Origin: VAZQ01 sp963702695
Lineage (GTDB): Bacteria > Pseudomonadota > Alphaproteobacteria > Rhizobiales > Xanthobacteraceae
Assembly (NCBI GenBank): GCA_963702695.1
Contig: CAVPDS010000005.1
Span: 1-64,000 of the forward strand
Reading direction: 5' to 3'
Length of the DNA: 64,000 bases
A program made the translations under genes and the position numbers. Of this stretch, positions 25,420-33,454 are shown piece after piece. Position 1 is the first letter of the stretch, and each line of letters begins with the position of its first letter. The notes beneath the pieces were generated by a model. It did not search any database and had not been told where the DNA came from. It was given only the letters and a program-made list of their open reading frames with translations.

Positions 25420-27771
25420 TCACCGCAGAAACAGGCCTGCGGCCGCGCGTCGACGCCGGATCCAGACCAGGATCAGGCTGAGCGCGCACAGGAGGAGGCC
25501 GAACCACATCCGCAGCTCCGCATCCGTGGCGGTCTTCGGCAGGGCAACGCCGTTCGGTCCAATCGCTGCCGGCGCCACCAACGGTTGGACCAAGGCTCGT
25601 CCACCATTCGGCGCGGCGGCAAAGGACTTCGCCGGATTGAGCCGCGCCTGCTGCTGCGGACCATTCGCGTCGGCGCGCCGCTCGGCCGGCAGCGAGACCG
25701 GCTTGGTCCGTTCGCCGCCGAACACCTTGTCGAACTCCCAGCCGGCCGGAAGATTGAGCGGAATGTCGGCGCGGGTGAGCCGGGCGCCGTCGGGCCGGCT
25801 CGGGGTCTCATCGACCGCGATCAGGCTGGTCAGGCGCGTGACGAGGTGATGATCGAGCGCGAGCGCCAGGATGCGTTTGTCGGCTTCGTCGGGCGTGATC
25901 TTGCGCATCGTGCGCGCGACCTCGGTATCGGTGATCTTGCGCCGCGCCCACAGCTTGGAGAGGCCCTGGCCTTCGGCCGCGCCCGCGAGCGGCAGCGTGA
26001 CCAGCCAGGGCTGGTCGCCGATCAGGCCCTTGACCTCGAGCGAGCCCGAGAGCGCGCCGACCTTGGCGGTGAGCGCGACCGGCTCGCCGCGGTAGAGGTC
26101 GGGCAGCACCGCCGGCGTCACATCGGCGCCGATGGAGAAGGTGGCGGTGAGATTCGTCACCACCGGGCTTTCGAGCTTGTCGAACAGCAACCGCATTCGC
26201 TCCTCGACCTGCTCGACCGAACCGATGTGGGTGAAGGTGCCGCGGCCGAGCTCGGACGCCCGCGTCATCAGGAAGGTGTTGGGGGCCGAGCCGATCCCGA
26301 CCATGAACAGGCGCGAGCGGCCGCGCATGGCGCTGATCGTGTCGAAGAGCTGCTGCTCGTTGCCGATCTCGCCGTCGGTCAGGAACACCACCTGGCGCAC
26401 GCCGGTGGCGTCGCGATCGCGGTGGTCGGTGAGCGCCGCCTTCATCGGGGGCACCATCTCCGTGCCGCCCCGCGCCTGCAGCGACGCCACGAACGCTTTC
26501 GCCTGCGAGAGATGCCCGGCGTCGGCCGGGACCGCGTCGGGAAACAGCACGTCCATGGTGTCGTCGAAGCGGATGACGTTGAAGTGGTCCGTCGGCCTCA
26601 GACGTCCGAGCGCATACTGCAGGCTCGCCTTCGCCTGCGTGATCGAAGTGCCGCCCATCGAGCCGGAATTGTCGATCACGAACACGATTTCGCGCGGCCG
26701 CGGCAGCTCGGTCTTCTCGACCGCCGGCGGCGTGACGAACGCGAGCAGGTAATCGGCGCCGCCAACGTGCTCGCGGAACAATCCGACCGCCGGCGTGCTG
26801 GTATCGGCCGGCTTCCAGGTCAGCTCGAAGTCGCGGTCGGCCGGCACCGGCCCTTCCGCGAGCTTGATGACGCGGATGTCCTCGGACAGGTTGTCGACCC
26901 TGACCTGATGGTGGTGGCTCGTCACCTCGCCGAGCGGAAATCCCGCCTGCAGGTGCACGGTGATCGTCACCGGGTTGACCGGCGGATTGGTGCGAGGATC
27001 GAGCACCGGCGGCTCGATCCGGGCGCGGTCCGGCACCGGATCGGAGACGGTGCCGAAGCCGTGACCGTCGGCGCCGAAGTCGACGGTCTGCACGATCGGC
27101 GCGGGATTGTAGCGCGGCGCCACGACCAGCGGGACCCGCAGCGAGTATTCGTTGCGCGATTGCCGCACCGGCTCCTGGTATTCGATCTGCACCACGACGG
27201 TCTCGCCCGGCCCGATATTGGCGACCGAATTGGTGAAGATGTTGGGGCGCTCCTGCTCCATCAGGGCCGCCTTCTGGCCGTTGCTCCTGGCCTGCTCGTA
27301 GGCCGCGCGAGCCTTCTCGCGGTCCTTGATCTCGCCGACCACGATGCGATCGCCGATCACCATCTTGAGCGTGTCGACCGCGCCGCCGTCCGGCAGCGGA
27401 TAGACGTAGACCGCCTCGACCCAATGGTCGGTCGGATTGTGGAAGATCTGGGTGACGCGGGCGCGGGCGGTCGGCCCGGATACGTTCAGATCGACATCGG
27501 TGCCGACCAGCGGCGCCTCGGTGTAGTGCGCTTCGTCGCCGTCGCGCAGGAGCAGTGCGCCCGAGCGCATCTCGCCCGGCGTCACGAATTTCGCCACCGC
27601 GACCGGCGCCGCTGGCGTCGCAGGGTCGGCGGCCGCGCGCGGCGCGCCGGCAAAAAAGGTCGCGATCGCGGCGGCGACGCTCAGCCACGTGCGCGGTGCG
27701 CGGGATGGCCTGAGAAAGCGCCAGCGCTCGGGCTTGAAGGAATCTCGGGTCTCCTGCAGGACGGCGTTCAT
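25420..27771 (-). CDS. sortase target protein with VIT and VWA domains
   Basis: A 783-residue exported protein. The signal peptide is preceded by a long basic N-terminus (MNAVLQETRDSFKPERWRFL, then a hydrophobic core ending APRAAADP). A VIT domain lies at about residues 70-195 and a von Willebrand A domain at about 360-540, with MIDAS motif DNSGSMGG. The C-terminus is a sorting signal: LPKTATD at 744-750, a hydrophobic stretch and RRRR. This layout matches marine proteobacterial sortase targets and resembles inter-alpha-trypsin inhibitor heavy chains. It is probably a surface or periplasmic adhesion/scaffold protein processed by the adjacent sortase. Confidence 0.9.
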   Translation of the reverse strand: MNAVLQETRDSFKPERWRFLRPSRAPRTWLSVAAAIATFFAGAPRAAADPATPAAPVAVAKFVTPGEMRSGALLLRDGDEAHYTEAPLVGTDVDLNVSGPTARARVTQIFHNPTDHWVEAVYVYPLPDGGAVDTLKMVIGDRIVVGEIKDREKARAAYEQARSNGQKAALMEQERPNIFTNSVANIGPGETVVVQIEYQEPVRQSRNEYSLRVPLVVAPRYNPAPIVQTVDFGADGHGFGTVSDPVPDRARIEPPVLDPRTNPPVNPVTITVHLQAGFPLGEVTSHHHQVRVDNLSEDIRVIKLAEGPVPADRDFELTWKPADTSTPAVGLFREHVGGADYLLAFVTPPAVEKTELPRPREIVFVIDNSGSMGGTSITQAKASLQYALGRLRPTDHFNVIRFDDTMDVLFPDAVPADAGHLSQAKAFVASLQARGGTEMVPPMKAALTDHRDRDATGVRQVVFLTDGEIGNEQQLFDTISAMRGRSRLFMVGIGSAPNTFLMTRASELGRGTFTHIGSVEQVEERMRLLFDKLESPVVTNLTATFSIGADVTPAVLPDLYRGEPVALTAKVGALSGSLEVKGLIGDQPWLVTLPLAGAAEGQGLSKLWARRKITDTEVARTMRKITPDEADKRILALALDHHLVTRLTSLIAVDETPSRPDGARLTRADIPLNLPAGWEFDKVFGGERTKPVSLPAERRADANGPQQQARLNPAKSFAAAPNGGRALVQPLVAPAAIGPNGVALPKTATDAELRMWFGLLLCALSLILVWIRRRRAAAGLFLR

Positions 27772-27854
27772 GCATCTTGCTCCCAGCGAATGATGTCCAC
27801 CCGCGCCATCGATGGACCGCGCGCTGGAAGCCCGCGAGCGTCATGTTTTAGATT

Positions 27855-27928
27855 GTTCCGCAAGGAGCAGCCGGGATGCGCCTTGCCGAAGACCGTCCGG
27901 TACGGATATGTGAGGAATTGTGCGGAAC
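27855..27928. promoter_or_regulatory. inverted repeat between the sortase target gene and the XRE regulator
   Basis: ATTGTTCCGCA (27852-27862) and its partner TGCGGAAC (27921-27928) form a perfect 8-base inverted pair (GTTCCGCA / TGCGGAAC), separated by 58 bases in the divergent promoter region. It could be the operator pair of the XRE-type regulator. This is an inference from position and symmetry only. Confidence 0.35.
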
Positions 27929-27960
27929 GATGCGCACTGAACAAGGCGCAATGAGCTGAC

Positions 27961-28710
27961 ATGCCGGATACCGACAAGCAGCTGAGCGACGAGCAGAGCC
28001 GCTCGGTCTCGGCGATCGTGCGCGAGGAATTGGCACGCCGGCGCATTTCGCGCAAGCGTCTCGCCGACCAGGCCAAGATCAGCATATCGACGCTGGAGAA
28101 GGCGCTGTCCGGCCGCCGCCCATTCACGCTGGCGACGACGATCCGGCTCGAAGAAGCGCTCGGCATCGCCTTGCGCAAGGGTGATGGTGCGGCGCTGGCG
28201 GCGACGCACGCGCCCGGCGATCTCGGCTTCTATTCGCGGCCGGCAGTCGCGTGGCTGGAAGGCAGCTACCTCACGCTGCGCCCGTCGTTCGGCGACCCGA
28301 AGGCGATCTATGCGTACCGGACCGAGATCGTCTGGGACGACGAGATCTCAAGCCTCGTCTTCCGCGAATCCGAGCGCGTCGATGCGGAGTTTGCCCAGGA
28401 GGGGCAGGTGTCGGTTCCGAACCAGTCGGGCTACATCTATCTCGTCACCAAGCGGCAGGGCCAATACCGGATGGTGATCGTGTCGCGCCCGACCATCAAG
28501 GGCGAGATGTTCGGCATCATGACCACGTTGCTGGTCGGCCGCGGGTCCCAGCTTCTCCCGGTCTCCGCCCCGATCGCCTATGTGCCGCTGAACGCCGTCA
28601 GCAAGCCCGAGTTCGGCCGGATCGCCGACGGCCACCTGGACCACGAGCGCTACCGTACCTATCTCAAGCGCACGATCGAGGAACCGTTCGCACTGTTCCT
28701 CACGGCTTAG
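27961..28710 (+). CDS. XRE-family helix-turn-helix regulator with sensor-like C-terminal domain
   Basis: A 249-residue regulator. The HTH is at about residues 15-65 (ELARRRISRKRLADQAKISI and STLEKALSGRRPFTLATTI). The rest is a beta-rich domain (GFYSRPAVAWLEGSYLTLRP; VDAEFAQEGQVSVPNQSGYI) that may bind a ligand; its family is unclear to me. It is transcribed away from the sortase target gene across a 189-base gap with an inverted repeat, so it may control the sortase locus. Confidence 0.8.
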   Translation: MPDTDKQLSDEQSRSVSAIVREELARRRISRKRLADQAKISISTLEKALSGRRPFTLATTIRLEEALGIALRKGDGAALAATHAPGDLGFYSRPAVAWLEGSYLTLRPSFGDPKAIYAYRTEIVWDDEISSLVFRESERVDAEFAQEGQVSVPNQSGYIYLVTKRQGQYRMVIVSRPTIKGEMFGIMTTLLVGRGSQLLPVSAPIAYVPLNAVSKPEFGRIADGHLDHERYRTYLKRTIEEPFALFLTA

Positions 28711-28843
28711 GAACATGGCGGCGACCGGCCGCGCGCTCTTCGCTCCTCCTCCGACCCTCCCGGGCGGGGGAGAAGGAAGCGACGCGACGCTTGATCCCGC
28801 CGCCGGTTTCGGAGAGATTGCGCTCGCCAACAGGACCCATGCG

Positions 28844-29101
28844 ATGAATTTGCCCAACCCGGACGCCCGGACCCGTATCATCTGGCCGAACGTGCTCACC
28901 GTCGTCAGTGCGGCGATCCTGATCAGCGCCGAGGTGTTCGGCGCGGCTTTTGCCGGCGGTTGGGCGGTGGCGAACCTGTTCGACCTCGGCCCCTACGGCA
29001 TCCACATCACGCAGGGCACGTTCTTCATCATCGGGATCGCGGTGATGATCTCCTTCATTCGCAACGCCCGCCAGGTCGAGCCTTTCACCACCAAAAGCTG
29101 A
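28844..29101 (+). CDS. small membrane protein of unknown function
   Basis: An 85-residue protein with two transmembrane segments (about residues 16-42, TVVSAAILISAEVFGAAFAGG, and 54-75, GTFFIIGIAVMISFI). The start at 28844 (MNLPNPDARTR) is chosen over a longer frame from 28715, whose first 43 residues look like read-through of intergenic DNA. It follows the XRE gene by 133 bases. No function recognised. Confidence 0.6.
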   Translation: MNLPNPDARTRIIWPNVLTVVSAAILISAEVFGAAFAGGWAVANLFDLGPYGIHITQGTFFIIGIAVMISFIRNARQVEPFTTKS

Positions 29102-29269
29102 TTCTCGCCCGCGCCGGAACCGATCGCGCGGCGCCGCATTATCGCTCATCACGGACACCAATCTGTGAAGAGCGTTGCAACAACAACCAAAACGCTTGCG
29201 AGTCGAATTCAGATCGCTTATTTCGAACTTGCCCAATTTCGCACGTGCCTGTGGCCGTGTGTCGATCGG

Positions 29270-29607
29270 TGGGCATCCGGACAAGAGGCCGGACAGCCGC
29301 CTAAGGAAGTGAACTGACTTCCTTGCTCATGCGATCGGCAGCCGGAGGCGAAACCGGCGCACCCCGCTCTCAACGGGGGACGCGGCTTAAAGCAACGACG
29401 GAGCGGGCTTTTTTGGATCCCCGGCGCGAGTGCCGGTTGACTGAAAAGGCTTGTCCTTCTTTGCCAGCAGTGCGGAACGGGCTCTCCCTCATCCGGACCA
29501 AGGCAGCAATCGAGTGAGGCTAGACGCTCGCAATCTGCGGGTGGCGAACTTCACATCAGGTTCACCAGGCGGTCCGCCGCCATGCCGGATAAGGGAGCAC
29601 GGTCGAA
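29270..29607 (+). promoter_or_regulatory. structured leader of the ornithine-type decarboxylase gene (speF-leader-like candidate)
   Basis: The 506-base gap 29102-29607 contains a series of hairpins: TCCGG/CCGGA (29276-29293), GGAAGT/ACTTCC (29304-29322), GCCGG/CCGGC (29340-29358), CCCCG/CGGGG (29362-29378) and CCGGC/GCCGG (29421-29436). CCCGCTC (29363-29369) can pair either locally or with GAGCGGG (29401-29407), which is followed by six T residues: a terminator competing with a smaller hairpin. A frame from ATG 29329 to 29517 (63 codons, arginine-rich) may be a leader peptide. Alphaproteobacteria are known to carry a speF leader RNA before this type of gene; a match must be checked. Confidence 0.5.
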
Positions 29608-30739
29608 ATGACCACGCGCATCCGTGATTTTCTGAAGGGACGCAAAGACGAAGGGCCTTGCCTCGTGCTCGACCTCGACGTCGTGCGCGACAACTACAAT
29701 TGCTTCGCCCGGGCGCTGCCGGACACCAAGGTGTTCTACGCCGTAAAGGCCAATCCGGCGCCGGAAGTCCTGCGCCTGCTCGCCGGGCTCGGCTCCTGCT
29801 TCGACGTCGCGTCGGTGGCCGAGACCGAGGCGGTGCTCGCGGCCGGCTGCACGCCGGAGCGCATCTCCTACGGCAACACGATCAAGAAGGAGAGCGAGAT
29901 CGCCACCGCCTTCCGGCTCGGCGTGACGCTGTTCGCGGTCGATTGCGAGGCCGAGGTCGAGAAGGTGGCGCGCGCGGCTCCCGGTGCGCGCGTGATCTGC
30001 CGCATCCATTGCGACGGCACCGGCTCGGAATGGCCGCTGTCGCGCAAGTTCGGCTGCGAGCCCGAGTTCGCCCCCGACATCCTGGAACTGGCGCACCGGC
30101 GCGGGCTCGTCGCGCACGGCATCTCGTTCCATGTCGGCTCGCAGCAGCACAACGTGGAAGCCTGGGACCGCGCGCTCGCCTCGACCGCCGCGATCTTCCG
30201 CGCCTGCGCCGAGCGCGGCATCAGCCTCGCCATGGTCAATCTCGGCGGCGGCTTCCCGGCCAAGTACGTGCGCAAGACACCGCGGCTGGAGTCCTACGGC
30301 AAGGCGATCTTCCGCGCGCTGCGCCGTCATTTCGGCAACGCGCTGCCGGAGACGATCATCGAGCCCGGCCGCGGTCTCGTCGGCAACGCCGGGATCATCG
30401 AGGCAGAGGTGGTGCTGATCGCCAAGCGTTCGCCCGAGGACGACGTGCGCTGGGTCTACCTCGACATCGGCAAGTTCCACGGACTGGCTGAGACCATCGA
30501 CGAGTTCGATTCGCTATCCGATCCGCACCAGCAAGGATCGCGACGAGATGGCCCCCTGCGTCATCGCCGGGCCGACCTGCAACTCAGTCGATGTGCTGTA
30601 CGAGAAGCACCCGTACCCGCTACCGGTCTCGCTCGCGATCGGCGACAAGGTGCTGATCGAAGCGGCGGGGGCCTACACGACGACTTATTCGTCGGTGGGG
30701 TTCAACGGCTACCCGCCGCTGCGGCAGTATGTGATCTGA
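29608..30739 (+). CDS. ornithine/lysine-type decarboxylase (PLP fold III), one frameshift
   Basis: An alanine-racemase-fold decarboxylase of about 376 residues that makes putrescine or cadaverine. PLP lysine K48 is in FYAVKANP; GISFHVGSQQ and VNLGGGFP are typical; the active-site cysteine is in GPTCNSVDVLYEK. The frame is intact to about 30504. From 30506 on, the correct reading (IRYPIRTSKDRDEM and on to YPPLRQYVI) is in the +1 frame, so one extra base lies around 30505 in GAGTTCGATTCG. Without correction the frame runs wrongly to 30747. It is either a sequencing error or a recent mutation. A structured leader precedes it and a terminator follows. Confidence 0.85.
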
Positions 30740-30745
30740 GAGCAT

Positions 30746-30775
30746 GATCCCGAAAAGTTGCAGACTTTTCGGATC
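30746..30775. repeat. short palindromic element (Rhizobiales RPE type)
   Basis: GATCCCGAAAAGT and ACTTTTCGGATC form a near-perfect stem over a 5-base loop, preceded by AGCAT. A degenerate copy begins GAGCATGATCTGG near 60122. Confidence 0.7.
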
Positions 30776-30792
30776 AGCTACCAAGCGAGCGT

Positions 30793-30820
30793 AGCCCCGG
30801 ACAAACGCCCGGGGCTTTTT
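30793..30820. terminator. terminator between convergent genes
   Basis: AGCCCCGG and CCGGGGCT pair over an 8-base loop and end in TTTTT. It lies between the decarboxylase stop and the WD40 gene stop, serving at least the plus strand. Confidence 0.85.
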
Positions 30821-30833
30821 GCTATCCCGCGGG

Positions 30834-31841
30834 TTAGGCGAGATCGATGATCCCGGCTTCACCCGCTTCGGTCCCGAACGCGAGGAGCCGTCCGGTTCCA
30901 CTCCACGCGAGCGCCGTGACTGGCGCATCGCCAGGCTTCTTCGCGAGAATTTCCGCGCCGTCGTCGATGCGCACGATCAGCACGAGACCGTCGGCATAGC
31001 CGACCGCGGCGATCATTTCCTTGGGGTGGCAGGCGACGGCGGACACTTCCACTTCGGCCGGTGCGAACGCCTTGGGCGTCTTGCCCATCGGGCCGTCCTT
31101 GGCCTGGAACGGCCACAAGATAAGCTGAGCGGAACCTGAGGTCGCGAGCCACTTGCCGTCGGCGGTCCACGAGAGCGAGTTGACGCGCGTGCTGTAGCCC
31201 TGCATGCGCATGTCCTTGCGATCGACCAGACGCCAGCCGTGCAGTTGCGGCTCCTGCATGGCCGTCACCAGGAAGCGGCCGTCGGGGCTGACGCTGGCGC
31301 CGAGATGCGAGCCCTTCCATTCCAGCCGCTCCGGCTCCGCCTTGGCGTTCGGAAACCAGAGCGTCGCGCCGTTGTAGTGCGCGATCGCAAGCCGAAAACC
31401 CTTCGGCACGAACGCGAGCGCGCCGACCGTCGAGGGCAATTCCAGCATCCGCTCTGCATCCTTGCCGGTGCGCACGAACGCCTGCTTGCCCGCCGACCAC
31501 GCCACCGCGCCGTCCGGCCCGAGCGCGACCCGGTCGATCCAGCGCCGCTTGGCGTCGGTTGAGAGCAACTCAGTCTTTCCATCGGCCGTGAGCACGACCA
31601 CCTTGCCGTCGTCGCCGCCAGTGACGATGTGGCTCTTGTCCGCGGCTGAAGCGAGAATCGCTCCACCGTGGATCTCGACGCGCCACGGCTCGCGGCCGGG
31701 CGCTGCCAGCAACACCGCCTCCTCGCTGAGCACGAAGGCGGCGGTCTCCTTGAGGAAGTGAATCGCGACGATGGCCCCGCCCGCTGCGACCGGGCGCGTG
31801 CGCTCCACAATGGAGGGAGTGTCGGTGCGCGCTTCGCTCAC
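30834..31841 (-). CDS. WD40-repeat / quinoprotein-like beta-propeller protein
   Basis: A 335-residue protein of WD40-like blades, e.g. LAFVPKGFRLAIAHYNGATL, ASVSPDGRFLVTAMQEPQLH and SLSWTADGKWLATSGSAQLI. No signal peptide is seen with the chosen start. GTG 31841 overlaps the stop of the preceding gene (GTGA), the same coupling as between the two upstream genes, and is therefore preferred to the longer open frame. It is the third gene of an operon with a COG0523 GTPase. Such WD40 proteins accompany zinc-related GTPases in several alphaproteobacteria, but the function is not settled. Confidence 0.82.
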   Translation of the reverse strand: MSEARTDTPSIVERTRPVAAGGAIVAIHFLKETAAFVLSEEAVLLAAPGREPWRVEIHGGAILASAADKSHIVTGGDDGKVVVLTADGKTELLSTDAKRRWIDRVALGPDGAVAWSAGKQAFVRTGKDAERMLELPSTVGALAFVPKGFRLAIAHYNGATLWFPNAKAEPERLEWKGSHLGASVSPDGRFLVTAMQEPQLHGWRLVDRKDMRMQGYSTRVNSLSWTADGKWLATSGSAQLILWPFQAKDGPMGKTPKAFAPAEVEVSAVACHPKEMIAAVGYADGLVLIVRIDDGAEILAKKPGDAPVTALAWSGTGRLLAFGTEAGEAGIIDLA

Positions 31842-32305
31842 GGGCGTTTCGGGAATGGAGGACGCAACATCAGCGGCAACGCGGGGCCCGCGAGCCGGTA
31901 AATGGAATCGAAAATCTTGTCGTCGTTGCAAGCCCTCGCGACGACCCGAATGTCGGCGACCAGGTTCAGTCGCAAGCTCTCCTGGTAAGCCTTCCGCAGG
32001 GCTTCGATTTGAGCCGGGCTTGCTCCGTTATTCCCATAAATCTCCGTCGTTTCGTTCAGTTCGGGCTCGCCGTAGGCCTTCTCCCACGATGCCACCGGCG
32101 CGATCATGTAGAAGCACGGCAGCACGATCATCATGTCGCGCGCATACTGGGCAACCGTCGCCCGGGCTTGTTGTTGCGTTACGTCCGGTACCTGGGCCAG
32201 CGCCTGACCTCGAGGGCCGGCGAGGAGGAACGCCGGCAGGAGCAACCACAGCGCGGTCCGCTTCGTGGGCCTCACGAGAACTGCGATTTGCACTGCCGGG
32301 CTCAC
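31838..32305 (-). CDS. exported protein of unknown function in the COG0523 operon
   Basis: A 155-residue protein with a signal peptide (about residues 1-38, GPRGQALAQ). The mature part is mostly helical, with DMMIVLPCFYMIAPVASWEKA and RVVARACNDDKIFDSIYRLAG; two cysteines might pair. GTG 32303-32305 overlaps the stop of the GTPase gene (GTGA), so expression depends on it. No family recognised. The context points to metal handling in the periplasm. Confidence 0.65.
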   Translation of the reverse strand: MSPAVQIAVLVRPTKRTALWLLLPAFLLAGPRGQALAQVPDVTQQQARATVAQYARDMMIVLPCFYMIAPVASWEKAYGEPELNETTEIYGNNGASPAQIEALRKAYQESLRLNLVADIRVVARACNDDKIFDSIYRLAGPALPLMLRPPFPKRP

Positions 32306-33366
32306 GCCACGCAGCCCTCGAAACCCTTCCGGATCATCTCCTCCGGCAGCTTGCGGCCGATGAAGACGAGGCGGCTGTTGCGTTTCTCGCCGTCATTCCA
32401 GGCGCGCTGATGATCGCCGTCGAGGATCATGTGCACGCCCTGCAGCACGAACCGCTCGTCGTCGTCCTTGAAGGAGAGGATGCCCTTGCAACGCAGGATG
32501 CTCGGACCCTCCTTCTGCACGAGGTCCTGGATCCAGGGGAAGAACCTGTCCGGGTCGAGCGGCTTCTCGGTCGCGAGCGAGAGCGAGCTCATCTCCTCAT
32601 CGTGGTAGTGCTTCATGCCGCCGTGCGCGTGACCATGGTCGTCATGATGCTCATGATGATCGTGCTCGTGCTCGTGCTCATGCTCATGGCCGTGATCGTG
32701 ATGATGGTGGTGATGCTCTCCCGTCTCCAGAAAATCGGGCTCGATGTCGAGGATGCGGTCGAGGTCGAAGGCGTTGCGCCCGAGCACCTCATTGATCGGA
32801 ATTTCTGCGCGCTGGGTACGGTGCACCCGGGCGTAAGGATTGATCCCGCGGATGCGGCCCTCGACTTCGGCGAGTTCGTCCGCGCTCACCAGGTCGGTCT
32901 TGTTGAGCAGGATCACGTCGGCGAATGCGATCTGGTTCTTCGCCTCGGGCGCGTCCTTGAGGCGGTCGTTGAGCCACTTCGCGTCGGCGACGGTGACGAC
33001 GGCGTCGAGCTTGGTCTTGCGCCCGACGTTCTCGTCGACGAAGAAGGTCTGCGCGACCGGTGCGGGGTCGGCCAGCCCGGTGGTCTCGACGATGATGGCG
33101 TCGAACCTGCCCTTTCTTCGCATCAGGCCGTCGATGATGCGTACGAGATCGCCGCGCACGGTGCAGCAGATGCACCCGTTGTTCATCTCGAACACTTCCT
33201 CGTCGGCGCCGACGACCAGGTCGTTGTCGATGCCGATCTCGCCGAATTCATTGACGATGACGGCGAATTTCTTGCCGTGCGGCTCCGACAGGATGCGGTT
33301 GAGCAGGGTGGTCTTGCCGGCGCCGAGGTAGCCGGTGAGGACGGTGACGGGGATTTTGTCGGACAT
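32302..33366 (-). CDS. COG0523 (CobW-like) metallochaperone GTPase with His-rich linker
   Basis: A 354-residue GTPase. Walker A is GYLGAGKTT (12-20), the metal-binding CICC is at 65-68, and NKTD at 155-158. Residues 218-255 form a linker with about 18 histidines alternating with D/E, before a C-terminal CobW domain. COG0523 proteins deliver zinc (ZigA/ZagA), cobalt or nickel; the His-rich linker favours zinc storage or transfer. ATG 33366 after GGAG is chosen; the open frame continues 26 codons upstream. It is the first of three genes with GTGA overlaps. No clear Zur box is visible upstream. Confidence 0.88.
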   Translation of the reverse strand: MSDKIPVTVLTGYLGAGKTTLLNRILSEPHGKKFAVIVNEFGEIGIDNDLVVGADEEVFEMNNGCICCTVRGDLVRIIDGLMRRKGRFDAIIVETTGLADPAPVAQTFFVDENVGRKTKLDAVVTVADAKWLNDRLKDAPEAKNQIAFADVILLNKTDLVSADELAEVEGRIRGINPYARVHRTQRAEIPINEVLGRNAFDLDRILDIEPDFLETGEHHHHHHDHGHEHEHEHEHDHHEHHDDHGHAHGGMKHYHDEEMSSLSLATEKPLDPDRFFPWIQDLVQKEGPSILRCKGILSFKDDDERFVLQGVHMILDGDHQRAWNDGEKRNSRLVFIGRKLPEEMIRKGFEGCVA

Positions 33367-33454
33367 CGATCGCTCCATTCGGAGTCGGTATATATGCATG
33401 CTCTGCCCGATGCTATCCTCCGCGGCTCCTCGAAACGCCGGCACTACGGGCGAT

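Noticed and set aside
25585..27954. A 789-codon plus-strand frame opposite the sortase target
   Set aside because: Shadow of the VIT/VWA gene: the real protein has a signal peptide, MIDAS motif and sorting signal; the shadow has none.
29608..30747. Decarboxylase frame ending at 30747 as annotated by the uninterrupted frame
   Set aside because: After 30504 the translation is arginine/glutamine-rich nonsense, while the conserved end is in the +1 frame and stops at 30739.
32640..32720. Simple-sequence repeat (CATGATGATC-like tract)
   Set aside because: It is the coding sequence of the histidine-rich linker of the COG0523 GTPase.
33367..33454. Zur box in front of the COG0523 operon
   Set aside because: No palindrome of the TGTTA-N-TAACA type is visible there, only a short TATATA-like run.
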